Shown: positions 22,701 to 33,545, counted from the first letter of the stretch. The stretch is 64,000 nt of DNA from Carnegiea gigantea (GCA_029747015.1 JAKOGI010000023.1:1108501-1172500), one strand, 5' to 3'. Made by a program: numbers and translations. The notes: generated from the letters alone by a model not told the origin.

Positions 22701-24171
22701 AAAGTAATGTGATTGTTAATCAGAAAAGTGTTATTGGTCCAAAGATTTTGATATTGAGAACAGACAGCTACTTCTATGTATAAGTCACACAATTATAGGT
22801 CACACAATTACACGACAGAAAGAGTCTTCTGAGTAGCCACAAACCTGAATCAGGAGGAGTCAACAAGCTCCCGAGGTACTTCCTAAAAGATGGAACATGG
22901 TCACACAAGTTCTTGAAGTCCTCAAATGACATGCTTTTGTCATTCCTTCCTCCATCCGTTGGAAATGTTGGAGCACTCACGATGGCATCTAAAAGGCGTG
23001 GATGTGAGCTTGACCCAGGCTTGTGGTCTTTCGATGGAAATAAATCAGCAAGAATAGCAGCTAAAACAGCTTGCACATCAGACCTGGCAAACTGTCAGTT
23101 CAATCTGAAGGTCACAAAGACCAACACCACATGACGATGAAACTAACAGCTAAAATTACATAATGATCAACCACCCTGAAGTGCCCATCACCCCCGATTC
23201 CATATTTATAGTAACCCACTGATTTCCTTGAGCTTTAGATGAAATTTTTTTATTAAAAAGAACAAAATGATTTGATGAACAAAATATAGGTCAGCCACGT
23301 ACCAATGGTCTTAAACGGCCAAGATATAGGATTTCTTCTCCCAGGCACAAACAAGCAACAAATAATACAATGCTCAATCACCTTCCCATTTCCCACCTTG
23401 CAACACTTGCTTCACACCCCTCCCCGCGCCAAAAAAAAACTGATAATTGGTAAAAATTTCTGGAGTTTTCACAGTTCCTGTAACAATACCTGCTAACCTC
23501 TCCATTGCCATTGATATCCAATAACTGGAAGATGAATTCCTCTATTTCATCTTTGGTGCCTTTCTCATAAGTGGCCTACAACATGGATATTCACAGCTTG
23601 TTCAATGAAAATTCACATGGCCCATTTTGAAAAATCATTAAAGTATGCCGAAACATATAATGATGCAGCAAATTGAGCCAACTCCAGTGCTACTAATACA
23701 CAATTGTTACCTTAGCAATAACAAGATCTTCAAATGTAAGCTTCTGATCATGGCGATTTCTGGTAATCAAATCGAACATTCTATCCCCAAGAGGATCAGG
23801 AATTCTAAAATAAACCTGATTAATTATTCAAAACAAACATCCAAATAATGAACAAACTGTGGGAAATCAATGAAGAATAGAGAATTCAAATTGTGAGGAG
23901 AACTGACCTTGAAAGCAGAGGGGTTGATGAATTTACCATTGCTCTGAGATGGAGCAGCGAGGGACCCAAATAACGTTCTAAGCTCTTCCAATCCATGTTG
24001 CGTGAAAGCTCTAAATTCATCCCAAAATAAACATAACAGAGACGAAATTCAATTCTACAAATTGGAGGGGAAAAAAACGGTGAATTTTGCAGCCAAAAAG
24101 CAGGGATTTACAGAGAACCTGGTCGCAGAAATGAATCGGGGGTCTGTTGAAGATGACTCGGAGTTGCCCAT
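19754..24171 (-). CDS. TLDc-domain protein with EF-hand-like region, 8 exons
   Basis: Exons on the minus strand: 24171-24119, 24010-23908, 23815-23711, 23575-23490, 23083-22845, 22036-21850, 20609-20426 and 20062-19754. All introns are GT/AG, the phases join without error and the sum is 1266 bases, giving 421 residues. The start is the ATG at 24171, giving MGNSES. Gly2 and Ser6 match the N-myristoylation pattern, suggesting membrane attachment. Residues 88-120 hold an EF-hand-like loop (DINGNGEVSRSD, about 107-118; final Glu replaced by Asp). Residues ~210-400 form the TLDc domain, with LLLIKDTEGYIYGGYA, then FLFQLHPKA and GFGGR. TLDc proteins in animals protect against oxidative stress and bind V-ATPase; plant members are little characterised. 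The gene looks intact, and two repeats sit in its introns. Confidence 0.93.
20880..21240 (-). other. Plastid DNA insertion (NUPT) in TLDc intron 6
   Basis: On the minus strand this matches the plastid inverted-repeat region around trnR-ACG. The 5' spacer ends GATCTAGTGGAGGCGTTG, followed by the tRNA and then the spacer with GGGATAGCGGACCCAAAG and GTGTGGGTCTTTTGTC that lies toward trnN in plastomes. Identity to the plastid consensus I know is visibly reduced, mostly by C-to-T and G-to-A changes, so the transfer is not recent. It lies wholly within the intron between exons 6 and 7 and in the same orientation as the host gene. The outer limits are approximate. Confidence 0.82.
20996..21069 (-). 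pseudogene. trnR-ACG: Plastid-derived trnR-ACG pseudogene
   Basis: A 74-base tRNA-like sequence starting GGGCTTGTAGCTCAGAGG and ending CTCGCCCA. The anticodon loop CTACGAA carries the ACG anticodon for arginine. Compared with plastid trnR-ACG, the anticodon stem has a G-to-A change (GTGACTACGAACCAC) that breaks a pair, and the T-arm and D-side also carry changes. Sitting in a Pol II intron without a nuclear tRNA context beyond its internal boxes, it is best taken as a pseudogene. Confidence 0.85.
21533..21850. repeat. 159-bp tandem duplication at exon 6 donor
   Basis: Copies at about 21533-21691 and 21692-21850 have a period of 159 bases. The second copy contains the real 5' splice site of TLDc exon 6 (GTGAGTGG on the minus strand). 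The corresponding position of the first copy reads ATGGGTGG and has lost the GT. Confidence 0.88.
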
Positions 24172-24259
24172 CTCTCGCTTCCTGAGGAGAGAGAATCTGA
24201 CAGAGCGAGAAAGAGAGTTGCGCAGCAATATGTATTAATTTACTCCGACTAGTATCCAA

Positions 24260-25847
24260 GCCCCCGCGCTAGGTTGTTAAATGTTGTATTTCATTTGTTA
24301 TTTTGCTAAGTTTGTATTTGGAGCATGTTTTTTTCGTTGGTCTTTTTTAATTTACTAGTTCTAATATACTTTAACTCATTTTAATGTATCTCGATCAATT
24401 TTAATTTACTTTAATAAAAAATATCAACTTCAATCCATTTTAACTAACTGTAATCTACTTCAATTCACTTCAACTAACTTCAATCCACTTCCTCCAAAAT
24501 TTTATCCTCACTATTTTAATTAATATAAAAAATACGCTAACTTCTACCAACTTCAACAAACTTTAATCAACTTCAACCTACTTCAATCTGCTTCAACAAA
24601 AAATACCAACTTCAACCAATTTCAACCCATCTCCACCAACTTCACTCCTTCACCAATCCCAATTTACCAAAGAAAAGAACAGACCCTTAGTTTCCTGAAA
24701 AGAATATGTATTCAATTTATTTAGCTAGCATTATATCAGCCAAACATTATATCATGAATTATATAATTTAAGACGAGATTATTAGATGGTCAATTAGTGT
24801 GTTCATCCTTGCTATTTATTTAAACAAGAACCACAAATTAGAAGCACGTAGCTCGATTTTATGATTGATAATGATCACAACTTAGAAGCAAGATGCCCTT
24901 CATTATCGACCTTCAATATTAGGGACGTTGTAGCACCTTCAAATGTGATACTTTTCATGGTCAACTTGAGATCCTTGTTCACCCCAAACGGACACACATG
25001 ATCCTTCTCAAGTTTAAATTGAGTTCAACTTCCTTGAGAAGGAGAAATAAAACTGAGTTATATGATTTAAAAGAAATAATAATTTTTTAAGAATTACAAT
25101 TATTATACGACCCTTACACACTTTGTGATCTTTTACTAATTAATTAAGGGCAATATACAGTAGATTTAACAAAGCATGTCATGTTTGGCCGGCATTTGTC
25201 TTTGCATAAAAGTAACTAATTTTGTAACGAGTAAAATAAAGATACAGAGCTTCCAAATAAATGAATGAAAATAAGACAATTTACATTCCCTTATTTTTCT
25301 TCTTTTTAACGGTTTCTTTTCCTGAGAGTAGTGAGTTTTCCATCCCATTTCTCTAAACTTTCTTTCTCTCTCTAACTCTCTCCCATCAGTGTAATTGTTG
25401 GATTTCGTTCAACATCTTTAGATCTTAATGCGGTATGATTGGTTTTGTTACTTCTAGGATTTTCTAATAAAGTTCGTGGGATACAATTGATTGTCAAAAA
25501 TTGTTGCAAGAGTTGGACTAATTTGAGCTTATAGCATTGTAGGTGACTAATGCGAGTCATAATAGTACTAATTTCTTTTTAATTGTATTATTTTCTGGTT
25601 GGATGGATTTCTTCAATGAGCCTTTATATATAAATAATACTTAGTGCAATCCTTTACATTTTGATTTGTTTCTAGTTCTATATTGAAATATTGAGGGGAA
25701 GTGTTGCATTAAATTGAAGGTTGACTCCATTTTGAGGGTTAGTATTAGTAATATTTACCTCAAATGCCAATTTCCTATTTCTTGAATGCCATGGTGTTCC
25801 AATCTATGCAAAAGGAAATTTTTAGAAATATGAATTTTGTGATATAC
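24260..25847. other. Promoter-side spacer of TLDc gene, repeats only
   Basis: Upstream of the TLDc gene. Apart from the CAACTTCAA-type repeat at 24350-24660, I see no gene or RNA. The TLDc promoter should lie near 24180-24400, but no clear TATA box is visible. Confidence 0.45.
24350..24660. repeat. Degenerate ~11-bp CAACTTCAAyC tandem repeat
   Basis: About 25 imperfect units of ACTTCAA(C/T)C, ACTTTAAT and similar, with a rough 10-11 base period. It ends with ACAGACCCTTA at about 24685-24695, which resembles the inverted end of a PIF/Harbinger-like MITE (TAAGGGTCTGT). The matching left end is unclear, so the repeat may be the inside of a decayed MITE. Confidence 0.6.
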
Positions 25848-26024
25848 ATATATACATGTATCCATGTGTGTGCGCGCGTGCGCACGAGGCAAGGGCGGGG
25901 CGGGGGGCGGGCGAGTGCGTGTGCGGGTGCGTGTGCATGTGCGAGTGCTTGTGTCTGTGTCTATGGGTGCATGCGTGCGGATAAGGGTGCGTGCGGCGTG
26001 CGGGTGTGTGCGTGTGTGTGTGTT
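25848..26024. repeat. GT/GC alternating tract with G-quadruplex motif
   Basis: A purine-pyrimidine alternating stretch (TGTGTGCGCGCGTGCG and later GTGCGTGTGCATGTGCG) surrounds a core of four closely spaced G-runs at about 25891-25910. This combines Z-DNA-prone and G-quadruplex-prone sequence in otherwise AT-rich DNA. Confidence 0.85.
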
Positions 26025-26139
26025 AGACACAACACACAAAAGAGTTAATAGTTGAAAATGCAATTTTTTTTATCTTTGATATGTTATGTAAGTCTTCTTT
26101 ATATTCTATGTTTCGTATGTGCCCTTTTTAATTGACATC

Positions 26140-28018
26140 ATCTTCCTTAGTTAGGAATTTTAGTCCATCTAATCAGGTTACTCTCGACATTTCTACATAT
26201 AGTTGCCTGTGGTTGAACACTAATTTAGGTGGTTATACTCTGACATTTTTGAGCGATTGTCCTTTACTCTTGTAAATGATCATAGCATAACATAGTCTCA
26301 AAGGATATTGCATTCTTTTCATGACAAATGGAAATTTGGTATCACTTGAGTTGAGTGCTATTTTAGGAATGATGGCCTTTGTGCCTATTTTATTTCCTAA
26401 GATGGTCTTCCCCTTAACAATATATTTTTCTAAATGGTTATCAACAATCTTGTTCTATTGCAGAGTTCTAGGCCTGAATTTATATTTCTCAGTAGCATTC
26501 CTGGGAGACCAAGTTTGAGCTTTAGGACATGGTTTGGGAGGCCTAAGAAGTTCAGTGTGTTAAGATAATCAGTGAGGACCATGCATTCTTGTTCACATAA
26601 CTCTCTTGAGCTCGGGCATATTTCTTCATAACTTTTGTACACTTTTTTCGGGTTCTGAATGTAGTTTGAAACGTATTCATTTGTTTGATCGGTTGTTTCA
26701 TTTAATAGAGTCAATATGACTCTCTATTTTAAGTATGCCTCATCATGTCAATGTTGGGTAAGCACTGTTGATAATGGTGCTGATAGGGTCATCTTTGTCT
26801 TCAAGGATATACTTTTTCGGTATTTTGATCCACGTGACTTCTCCTTTTCCATCCCTTGCCTTTCATTCAACCAAACCATCTACAATATCTAAGACCCATT
26901 TGTTGAATTGTTTGCTTATTTCATCTTTTTCCCATGTGGTTTCATCATGTACCCTCATATTAGCTATCAATATATACACTTGACAGTGGTCCCATATGTG
27001 TGATTTATTTATTACAACTTGCATTAAATCTTGTCTTTTTCCTTTAGTGGCAATCAGAATGACTTATCTGAAGTCACGACCTAGAAGCAATGTCTTCCCT
27101 CTAAATAATTTAGATCTTGTTTCATTATTTTTTAAACTTATGATGTCACTTAAGCTTCGGTCCACAACTTCGAATGCATATTTGTGATCCATGGCTATTT
27201 CATCCCATATAATGAGTCAAGTTTGACATAACAAATCTACCAATTGGCTTTTGGATAGGATTCCACTTGTGCTTGTATCAGTCAAGTCTATCAGTATGTC
27301 AAATCTATTGTGTGATATTTGACCTCTCGGTAAGAGTAAAGAATACCTTATTAGAAGAGCAAACATTCATATAAGATTTGTATATATGTATCATTGATTA
27401 GTCAATTAAATTCAAAGTAGGATGATTGAAATATTTTAAAATCAAGGTTGGTATAGGGGAGTTGATAATTGAATGGATTATTGGAATATTTACCTGAGGA
27501 AGCAACAGTGAGTGCAATCTTTCCTTTTCTTCTCAACTTTGTTGCTATCTTTTTTTGTAGTATTAATATGTCTTTCCAGTGCCTCCATGCCCATATACCC
27601 CCCCAAAAAAAAAACCACCGCCTTCGTTGTTTATGATTTGCTGTATCATAGACTCATATACTTCAAGTTGTTGCTGATTTAAAGAGCTTTTCCCTTCATC
27701 ATGATGCCTACTTAGCTCATGAACGTCATAAATTAGTTGCTCATGAATGAGTGTGCTTTATTTCTTTAAAGTCTAGCTGGGGTAGGCCTTCAAAATTGCT
27801 CAAGCTCTTATCATTATTATTTAGTAGCTTTTCAACCTCAACCAAGCAAAAAGCCAAAATTTATTCTAGTGAGAGGATGAGATTTGGAGGTTTGAATAGT
27901 TTCCTCTTCTTATATAAGATATCCTTTGATAAGAGATGCTCATTGGTTTGCCAAAATTTGACTGGGTCACTGACTTCACAAAAGAGTATAACTATTACGA
28001 ATAATTCTCTTAATTGGT
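26140..28018 (-). pseudogene. Helitron Pif1-type helicase remnant
   Basis: On the minus strand, shifting frames give the C-terminal helicase part of a plant Helitron RepHel. Motifs from 28015 downward: FCEVSDPVKFW, LNQQQLEVYESM, Walker A GHGGTGKTY near 27590 and ALTVASSG near 27500. An apparent intron follows (about 27494-27346, GT/AG), then LLLPRGQISHNRFD. Walker B LIIWDE lies near 27220, LLLGRDFRQV near 27105 and GLPGMLLRNIN near 26495. The C-terminal QSLKNVRV and QLYVEMSRV are near 26240 and 26185. In-frame stops (for example before LIIWDE) show it is dead. The N-terminal Rep and the upstream helicase part are missing because the LTR element starting at 28019 cuts into it. Confidence 0.85.
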
Positions 28019-28063
28019 TGACAGGAAGAATTTAAGTTTTAAAATTTATAATCCCAAGTATAA

Positions 28064-28515
28064 GGGTCCATATGGGAGGAGAGTAAGTTAAAGGAATAAG
28101 AGTAAATAAAAGTAAGGAGGAGTAGGAGCAGGACTAAGGGAGAGTAAATAAGAATAAGTTGTTCACCCTTGTTTGGGAGTTTAAGGAGAGTAAGGACTAA
28201 CCCTTGTTTGGAAGAATATGAGAGTAAATAACAGTAAGTGAAGGAATTGACAAATATGCCATCACTAAATAGATTAAAATATATTATATTTAGATTTATG
28301 GAGGTAAATATGTAAACTACTTCTTCCTACCCCTCCTTACTCTTCCTTACACTCCATTTTGGAGTGCAAGAAAATGGAGGGCTGAGGGGAGTAAGAGTTG
28401 ATCTCGCTAACTCCTCCTTACCCCTACTTTTCTCACTCCCAAACATGGGTAAAGGGGAGTACTCACTCTCTCTTACTCCGCTTTACTCCTCCCTACTCCC
28501 TATCCAAACAGACCT
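28064..28515. mobile_element. PIF/Harbinger-type MITE inside an LTR
   Basis: Ends GGGTCCATATGGG and, inverted, AGGTCTGTTTGGATAGGG. Subterminal TTGTTTGG boxes and GGAGTAAG runs occur on both arms. TAA lies at 28061-28063 and 28516-28518. The sister LTR at 32845 lacks the insert and reads straight across with a single TAA, confirming the element and its 3-bp duplication. Length is 452 bases with no coding capacity. Confidence 0.87.
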
Positions 28516-28842
28516 TAAAGTTCTACTGTTGAGTACTCAAGGTGTTGTCCATTGGGAGTTGGCCTTTAAGTAGCGGAATTAGCTTAAGTGTTCAACCTAG
28601 GCCAAGTGAAAGGGAAAGAAAGACAAGCTAAACTAGCTAATAAACATAAGAAAGAAAGCTTGGAGTCATGATTTGACCAATTGACGGACCAGCTAATCAA
28701 TACGAGTTCTAACCTACCCAACCTATTCAAAAAACCAGATATGGTTGGTTGCACCATCAAAAACCACTCAAGCCCTCTCTCAAGGGTGATGAGTTAACCT
28801 AATTAGTCTAACCTCCTATTTTCATAGGATTAGTCTAATTAG

Positions 28843-28972
28843 GCAACCAAGTTAGCAACCCTCGGATCTAGCTAGGATCGGGACTATTTTCATGTCCAGA
28901 TTTCTCTGCAACCAAGTTAGCAACCCTCGGATCTAGCTAGAATCGGGACTATTTTCATGTCCAGATTTCTCT
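28843..28972. repeat. 65-bp tandem duplication inside LTR
   Basis: Two adjacent 65-base units starting GCAACCAAGTTAGC at 28843 and 28908. The sister LTR at 32845 has only one unit, so the duplication arose in this copy. Confidence 0.88.
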
Positions 28973-29892
28973 ATCCCCTCTCTCACACTAGCCAATTGAC
29001 ATCACCTTTCGACATAAGTCAATCACCTAAAAATATAGATGAAAGCTCTCTCAAGAATTTTATCGAACACTTGGCGGGTATGAGAGAAAACTCTAAATTC
29101 TAGGCATAAATTGGGTGTGGTTAGGCTAATCCTATGCTAATTAGCCATCAAGAGGCTAATCACAATTCAAGCCAATCAAAATTAACAACTAATTATCAAC
29201 AAAACACAAAAACCCCAAAAAATTCTAAACTAGCAAATAACTCAACAAGCATGAATTAGGAAAATTAATCTAATCTAACATGGATTAATACAACTAATGA
29301 ACACAAAATCATAATAAAAACTAAACACTTAAGCTAAATATAATCTAAACTAACAATATCAAACAAGAGGAAGCAAGAACAAACATAAAATAAAAAGAGA
29401 GAAAGGAAAGAGTGAACTCATGGATTGCTTGGTTGAATTTGAATCTACAATGCTTGAATCCTAAAAACAACCCAATTAGTCCTAATCTACCTACTTTATT
29501 TCCTCCTAATAAGTTTTTGAAGCTAAACCCTAAGCTAAAGCCTTAAAATCGCCAAATGGGCCCTGAAAAAGTCCCGAATAAGGGTCTTAAGTACGAATCG
29601 CGGCGAGCTAAGAAAGAGGTGTGGCAGCCCACGGGGCGACGGCCATCGCCAGCCCTAGCCCGTGACTGCAGGGATGGTGGACAGCTGTCGTGCCTCCCCC
29701 CGAATACCCGTTGCCTTGCTACTTTTTTTCTTCTTTTGTTTCTCTTTTGCTCTTTTTCACGGCACTTACTCGGTTGAACTTATTACCTACAAAAAGTAAA
29801 TAAAACAAGTAAAAATCCTAAAGATTATATTATTATATAAACTAAAATTAGGTGAAAGGGATATGTAAAATGCGACAATTTAGCACCGAACA

Positions 29893-29915
29893 AATATTCC
29901 CACACCTATCTTTGG
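29893..29915 (-). other. Polypurine tract of minus-strand LTR element
   Basis: On the minus strand the sequence AAAGATAGGTGTGGGAATATT ends at the LTR start TGTTCGG. The same layout, including an upstream GACGAGC, is found before the Athila-like 3' LTR at 40708. Confidence 0.7.
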
Positions 29916-31951
29916 CTCGTCTTCGAGCAAAACAAGAGAAAATCTAATCTAGGAAACTAACTCACTCTCATAGGAATCACGATTGTATTGAGCGTATGCA
30001 ACAAGCCCTTTAAACCTCTTGATTCCCCCAAGTGAACGAGTGAGGTATCGTGACGGTTTGCAGAAGATATATCCATAAAATTTTTGAAGTATTTTTGGAT
30101 TTTTTTCAAAAGCAAAGCATGTATACAAGGCGAAAAGAAAAATATGTACACATCTAGATCAATTTTATCACCCTAACAACCTAGCTACAAAGCCATACAC
30201 AAGCAAAACATACATTCAAGACACACATAGGCTATAAATGCACCACGACTCTCATTTTTCACCCCACGCAACACAATGACAAGATTTGCACACCTTAGTG
30301 ATCTGTACAAAGTGTATTGGCTCTAAATGCTAGGCTAAAATCGGGCCAAAGGTCATCTCTACTTGGCTTATGACTCCCTGCATTTTTGGTCTTTGTTTCT
30401 TTCTTTTCTTCTTCTTTTTTTTCCGCTTTTCTCCTTATGCTACCTCGCCTGGGTGGGTAGTTCTTGGCTTGTTAGGCCTTGAACTCCCGAAGGAGTGACT
30501 TAGCACGTATTCATACTTCTTCCCTATTTAGGGGTTTTATTTGGATGTGCAAATCACTTATTCAAGCCCAAATAGAGGTACTACAGTTACACTTGCCTTC
30601 ACACTTCTTATTTTTCTCTTATTTGTTTTCTTTTTCTCATAATGAAGCTAAAACTAGAAGTCAATTAACCAAGTGAAATCTCCCCGAATTTAAATTTCAA
30701 CACCTAACACTAAAAGTCCATGGTAAAGTGTACAAGGTAGGTTAAAAACCGCACATGTGAAATGGTGTTATTATGAGAGACCAGAGATCACATTGTAGAC
30801 AAGTGTTCCATCATCCATATGTGACCTATATACAAGTTAGCAACCAATCTATCAAAGATCAAAAACCAATTACAAGGGCACACAAATTCCTTAAATCCAA
30901 GAAGAAAAACTATACAAAAATTAAAAATTTTCACAAAAAATATGCGCAAAATGGGATATGACTTCCCACCCTCACACCTAAATCTCACATTGTCTTCATA
31001 GGGAGCCGAGGAGTCACTACCACCACAAAACACACAAAAACAAAGAAAACAAAATCACACACACCAGACACACAAAACAAAACACAGAAAAAAGGCCTAA
31101 TGAAAACATATGTACAAAAGCGAACATACTCACCCAAAAACACAACCTCACCCAATCGACAACAAGACCACACATATATACATAACCAACGCCGATAACA
31201 ATGAATATGTATAAAGCTAACAACGCTACCAATGATGAAACACAACTATGCATAAAAAGGTGATCAATAGCCATCAGTTGGCTCAACAACATCCCAAATC
31301 GCCCCTCAAAGTTGATCACCAACAAAAACACAATCCTAATATGCACAACTAAACAAAAAGAAAAAGAAAGAAAATAAAAAAGAAGGGAGAAGAGTGAGAA
31401 CGATTATACCAGGTTGGGTACTGATTGTACCCGAACTACACCTCTCTAAGATGGTGCTACTAGGGAGGCATGAGGAGCATTAGCCACTCCGCTTCATCGC
31501 TAAGGACTTGTGGCTTCAACTCGAACGCCATCAAAGCTTGTAAGATCTTGTCAAATGCCAGTGCATGCATCTCAGAATGGTGTAAGTAAGAGAACACTAG
31601 CAGAGATGTAGCAAATAAAGTTAATGCCCTCTTAAACTGATCAACTGCCACAAAAAAAAAAATTAAAAGCATGATCAAAGAAAGTATTCCACATCACTTT
31701 CCTAGGCAAGTCCTCTAGGTATGCATAATATAGATCAAATGAGTGGTGAGACCTGCTAATATCACCTAGGGACCCATGAAATGCATGGAAGGGCGAGCGG
31801 ATGGTGGGAAGGAAGGGGGATGAGTGGGGGCTAAGTCAAGTAACTCGCTGCAAATGGGATCAATATGCTCAATGCTAAGAGCCACACCAACCTTTACGTC
31901 ATCACTATAATGCTCCTCAAAAGAAGGCTCTAACAATGCAATATCGCCCGA

Positions 31952-32503
31952 CTAATCAAGCGAATCATCTTCAACACAACTAGCATTACCCTTAAGAGAC
32001 TCACCCACCTCTAACCCTGTGCACTGAGCTAATGGGAGGGGAGAACAAAATAAGCTAAAGGCACCCTCAGTAGTGTCTTTAGGTGTGCTAGACAAGGATG
32101 GAATGACAAAGGAAGGGTCAATCACTTCCTCTAGGCCAATCAAAGGTGCATGAGCTATAAAATCGGGCTCTTGGGGAAGAGAAGACTCATAATTATTATA
32201 GAGACTAACCTCAAGTCTAGGAGAAGAAGGACTAGGGTCGGTCTCATGCAATATGCCACACTCCCTCATCTCACTAACAAAACACTCATGTTGCTTATTC
32301 ATTGTCTCTATTACGACATTAAGTTTTGCATAGCATGCATCGAAAATATCATAATAGGGATAAGAATTCGCATCATGGTATTGACAATAAGAGCATACAA
32401 GAGGAGAATAAGCGTGCAAGTTATAGGCAATGGGGGAAGGGTACACAAAAAACTCACTAGCATTCTCATAGTGCCATTGACACCAAGCCAAAGACTCAAA
32501 CAA
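31952..32503 (-). CDS. Uncharacterised frame in LARD-like element
   Basis: A 183-codon frame (no in-frame stop) located just after the primer-binding site. It contains a Tyr/Cys-rich stretch (CSYCQYHDANSYPYYD near residues 38-53) and an acidic, Ser/Pro-rich second half. The CSYC pattern resembles degraded knuckle-like segments found in gag-position proteins of Tat/Athila relatives, but no full CCHC is present. The first codon is an ATG, but readable sequence continues upstream past a stop, so the true N-terminus is probably lost. It is likely a gag remnant, with no known function. Confidence 0.4.
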   Translation of the reverse strand: MFESLAWCQWHYENASEFFVYPSPIAYNLHAYSPLVCSYCQYHDANSYPYYDIFDACYAKLNVVIETMNKQHECFVSEMRECGILHETDPSPSSPRLEVSLYNNYESSLPQEPDFIAHAPLIGLEEVIDPSFVIPSLSSTPKDTTEGAFSLFCSPLPLAQCTGLEVGESLKGNASCVEDDSLD

Positions 32504-32820
32504 GTCTCACATGTCATCAACATCTAAAGAACACAAACCACCATAACACATGGACTCAAGGGTGGCCTGGGTCTCATTGTTATTCCCTCAAGCACAACAT
32601 TGCATATTTTTCATTTTTCATACGTGAAATGCACTTACTGAGCATGATAATCATTCAATCTAGACAAGTATTGCCAAAAAGATTCATGCCCAAATTGAGG
32701 TAAATAGAAAATAACTACTTTGATTTTTTTTTCAAATTTTTAATTTTTAATTTTTTTTGGAATGTTCTAAAGGCCTGGCCTCGAATACTCAAGTAAACCC
32801 CGATATTAAAAAAGGTCAAT

Positions 32821-32838
32821 TCCCTACCAATGGCGCCA
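32821..32838 (-). other. Primer-binding site, tRNA-Asp-like
   Basis: Minus strand TGGCGCCATTGGTAGGGA, six bases from the LTR end. It resembles the TGGCGCCGTTGCCGGGGA site common in Tat/Athila-type elements, with four changes. Confidence 0.75.
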
Positions 32839-32844
32839 AAAACT

Positions 32845-33545
32845 TGATAAGAAGAATCTAAGTTTTAAAATTTATAACCTCAAGTATAAGGTTTTATCGT
32901 CGAGTACTTGGGGTGTCGTCCACTGGGAATTCGGCTTCAAGTACCGGATTAGCTTAAGTGTTCAATTTAGGCCATGTGAAAGGGAAAGAAAGATAAGCTA
33001 AACTAAGTTAATAAATACAAGAAAAGAGGCTTAGAGTTATAACTTGAACAATTAACGGACCAACTAATCGAGATGAGTCCTAACATACCCAACCTATTTA
33101 GAAAACTAGATATGGTCGGTTGCTCCATCAAAAACCACCCAAGCCCTCTCTTAAGGGTCATGTGCTAGTCTAATTAGTCTAACCACCTATTTTTATGGGG
33201 TTAGCCTAATTAGGCCACCAAATTAGCAACTCTTAGACCTAGTTAGGATCAGAACTATTTTCATGTCCAGATCCCGGCTATCCCCTCTCTCACACTGGCT
33301 AATTGACCTCACCTCTCGGCATAAGTCAGTCACCCAAAAATATAGATGAAAGCTCTCTCAGACATTTCATCGAACACTTAGCGGATATTAGAGAAAACTC
33401 TAAGTTCTAGGCATAAATTGGGTGTGGTTAGGCCTAATCCTAGACTAATTAGCCATCAAGAGGCTAATCATAATTCAAGTCAATCAAAATTAACAACTAA
33501 TCATCAATAAAATACAAAAACCCTAAAATAAACCTATCTAGACTA
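32845..33545 (-). mobile_element. Truncated 5' LTR of the non-autonomous element
   Basis: Starts TGATAAGAAG on the plus strand and aligns with 28019-29250 without the MITE and with one copy of the 65-bp unit. Similarity stops near 33545, where the integrase reading of a different element begins. About half of the LTR (its U3 side on the minus strand) is therefore missing. Confidence 0.78.

Larger units (their letters stand above)
28019..29892 (-). mobile_element. 3' LTR of non-autonomous Tat/Athila-like element
   Basis: Plus-strand ends TGACAGGAAG and GCACCGAACA correspond to a minus-strand LTR running TGTTCGGTGC to CTGTCA. It aligns with the copy starting at 32845 over about 700 bases. Total length is 1874 bases, or about 1420 without the MITE at 28064-28515 and its duplication. 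A polypurine tract lies immediately upstream on the minus strand. It also has an internal 65-bp tandem duplication and a moderately GC-rich part near 29560-29700. Confidence 0.8.
29893..32844 (-). mobile_element. Internal region of non-autonomous LTR element
   Basis: Between the two LTRs only about 2.95 kb remain, far less than a gag-pol element needs. No protease, reverse transcriptase or integrase motif is visible on either strand. Present are a primer-binding site next to the right LTR, a degenerate gag-like frame at 31952-32503, an AATGAGGACATTGT-type motif with adjacent purine run near 30968-31005 (minus strand), and the terminal polypurine tract. The organisation fits a large retrotransposon derivative (LARD) that depends on a related autonomous element. 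Confidence 0.7.

Noticed and set aside
25755..26063. Thr/His/Arg-rich and Val/Cys/Arg-rich frames on both strands
   Set aside because: Both are direct translations of the GTGCGC alternating repeat; no gene signals.
31017..31346. 109-codon and 86-codon very hydrophobic frames on the minus strand, resembling membrane proteins
   Set aside because: They arise from an ACACAAAA-rich stretch inside the non-coding part of the LTR element. There is no family similarity, and the overlapping frames give equally hydrophobic products.
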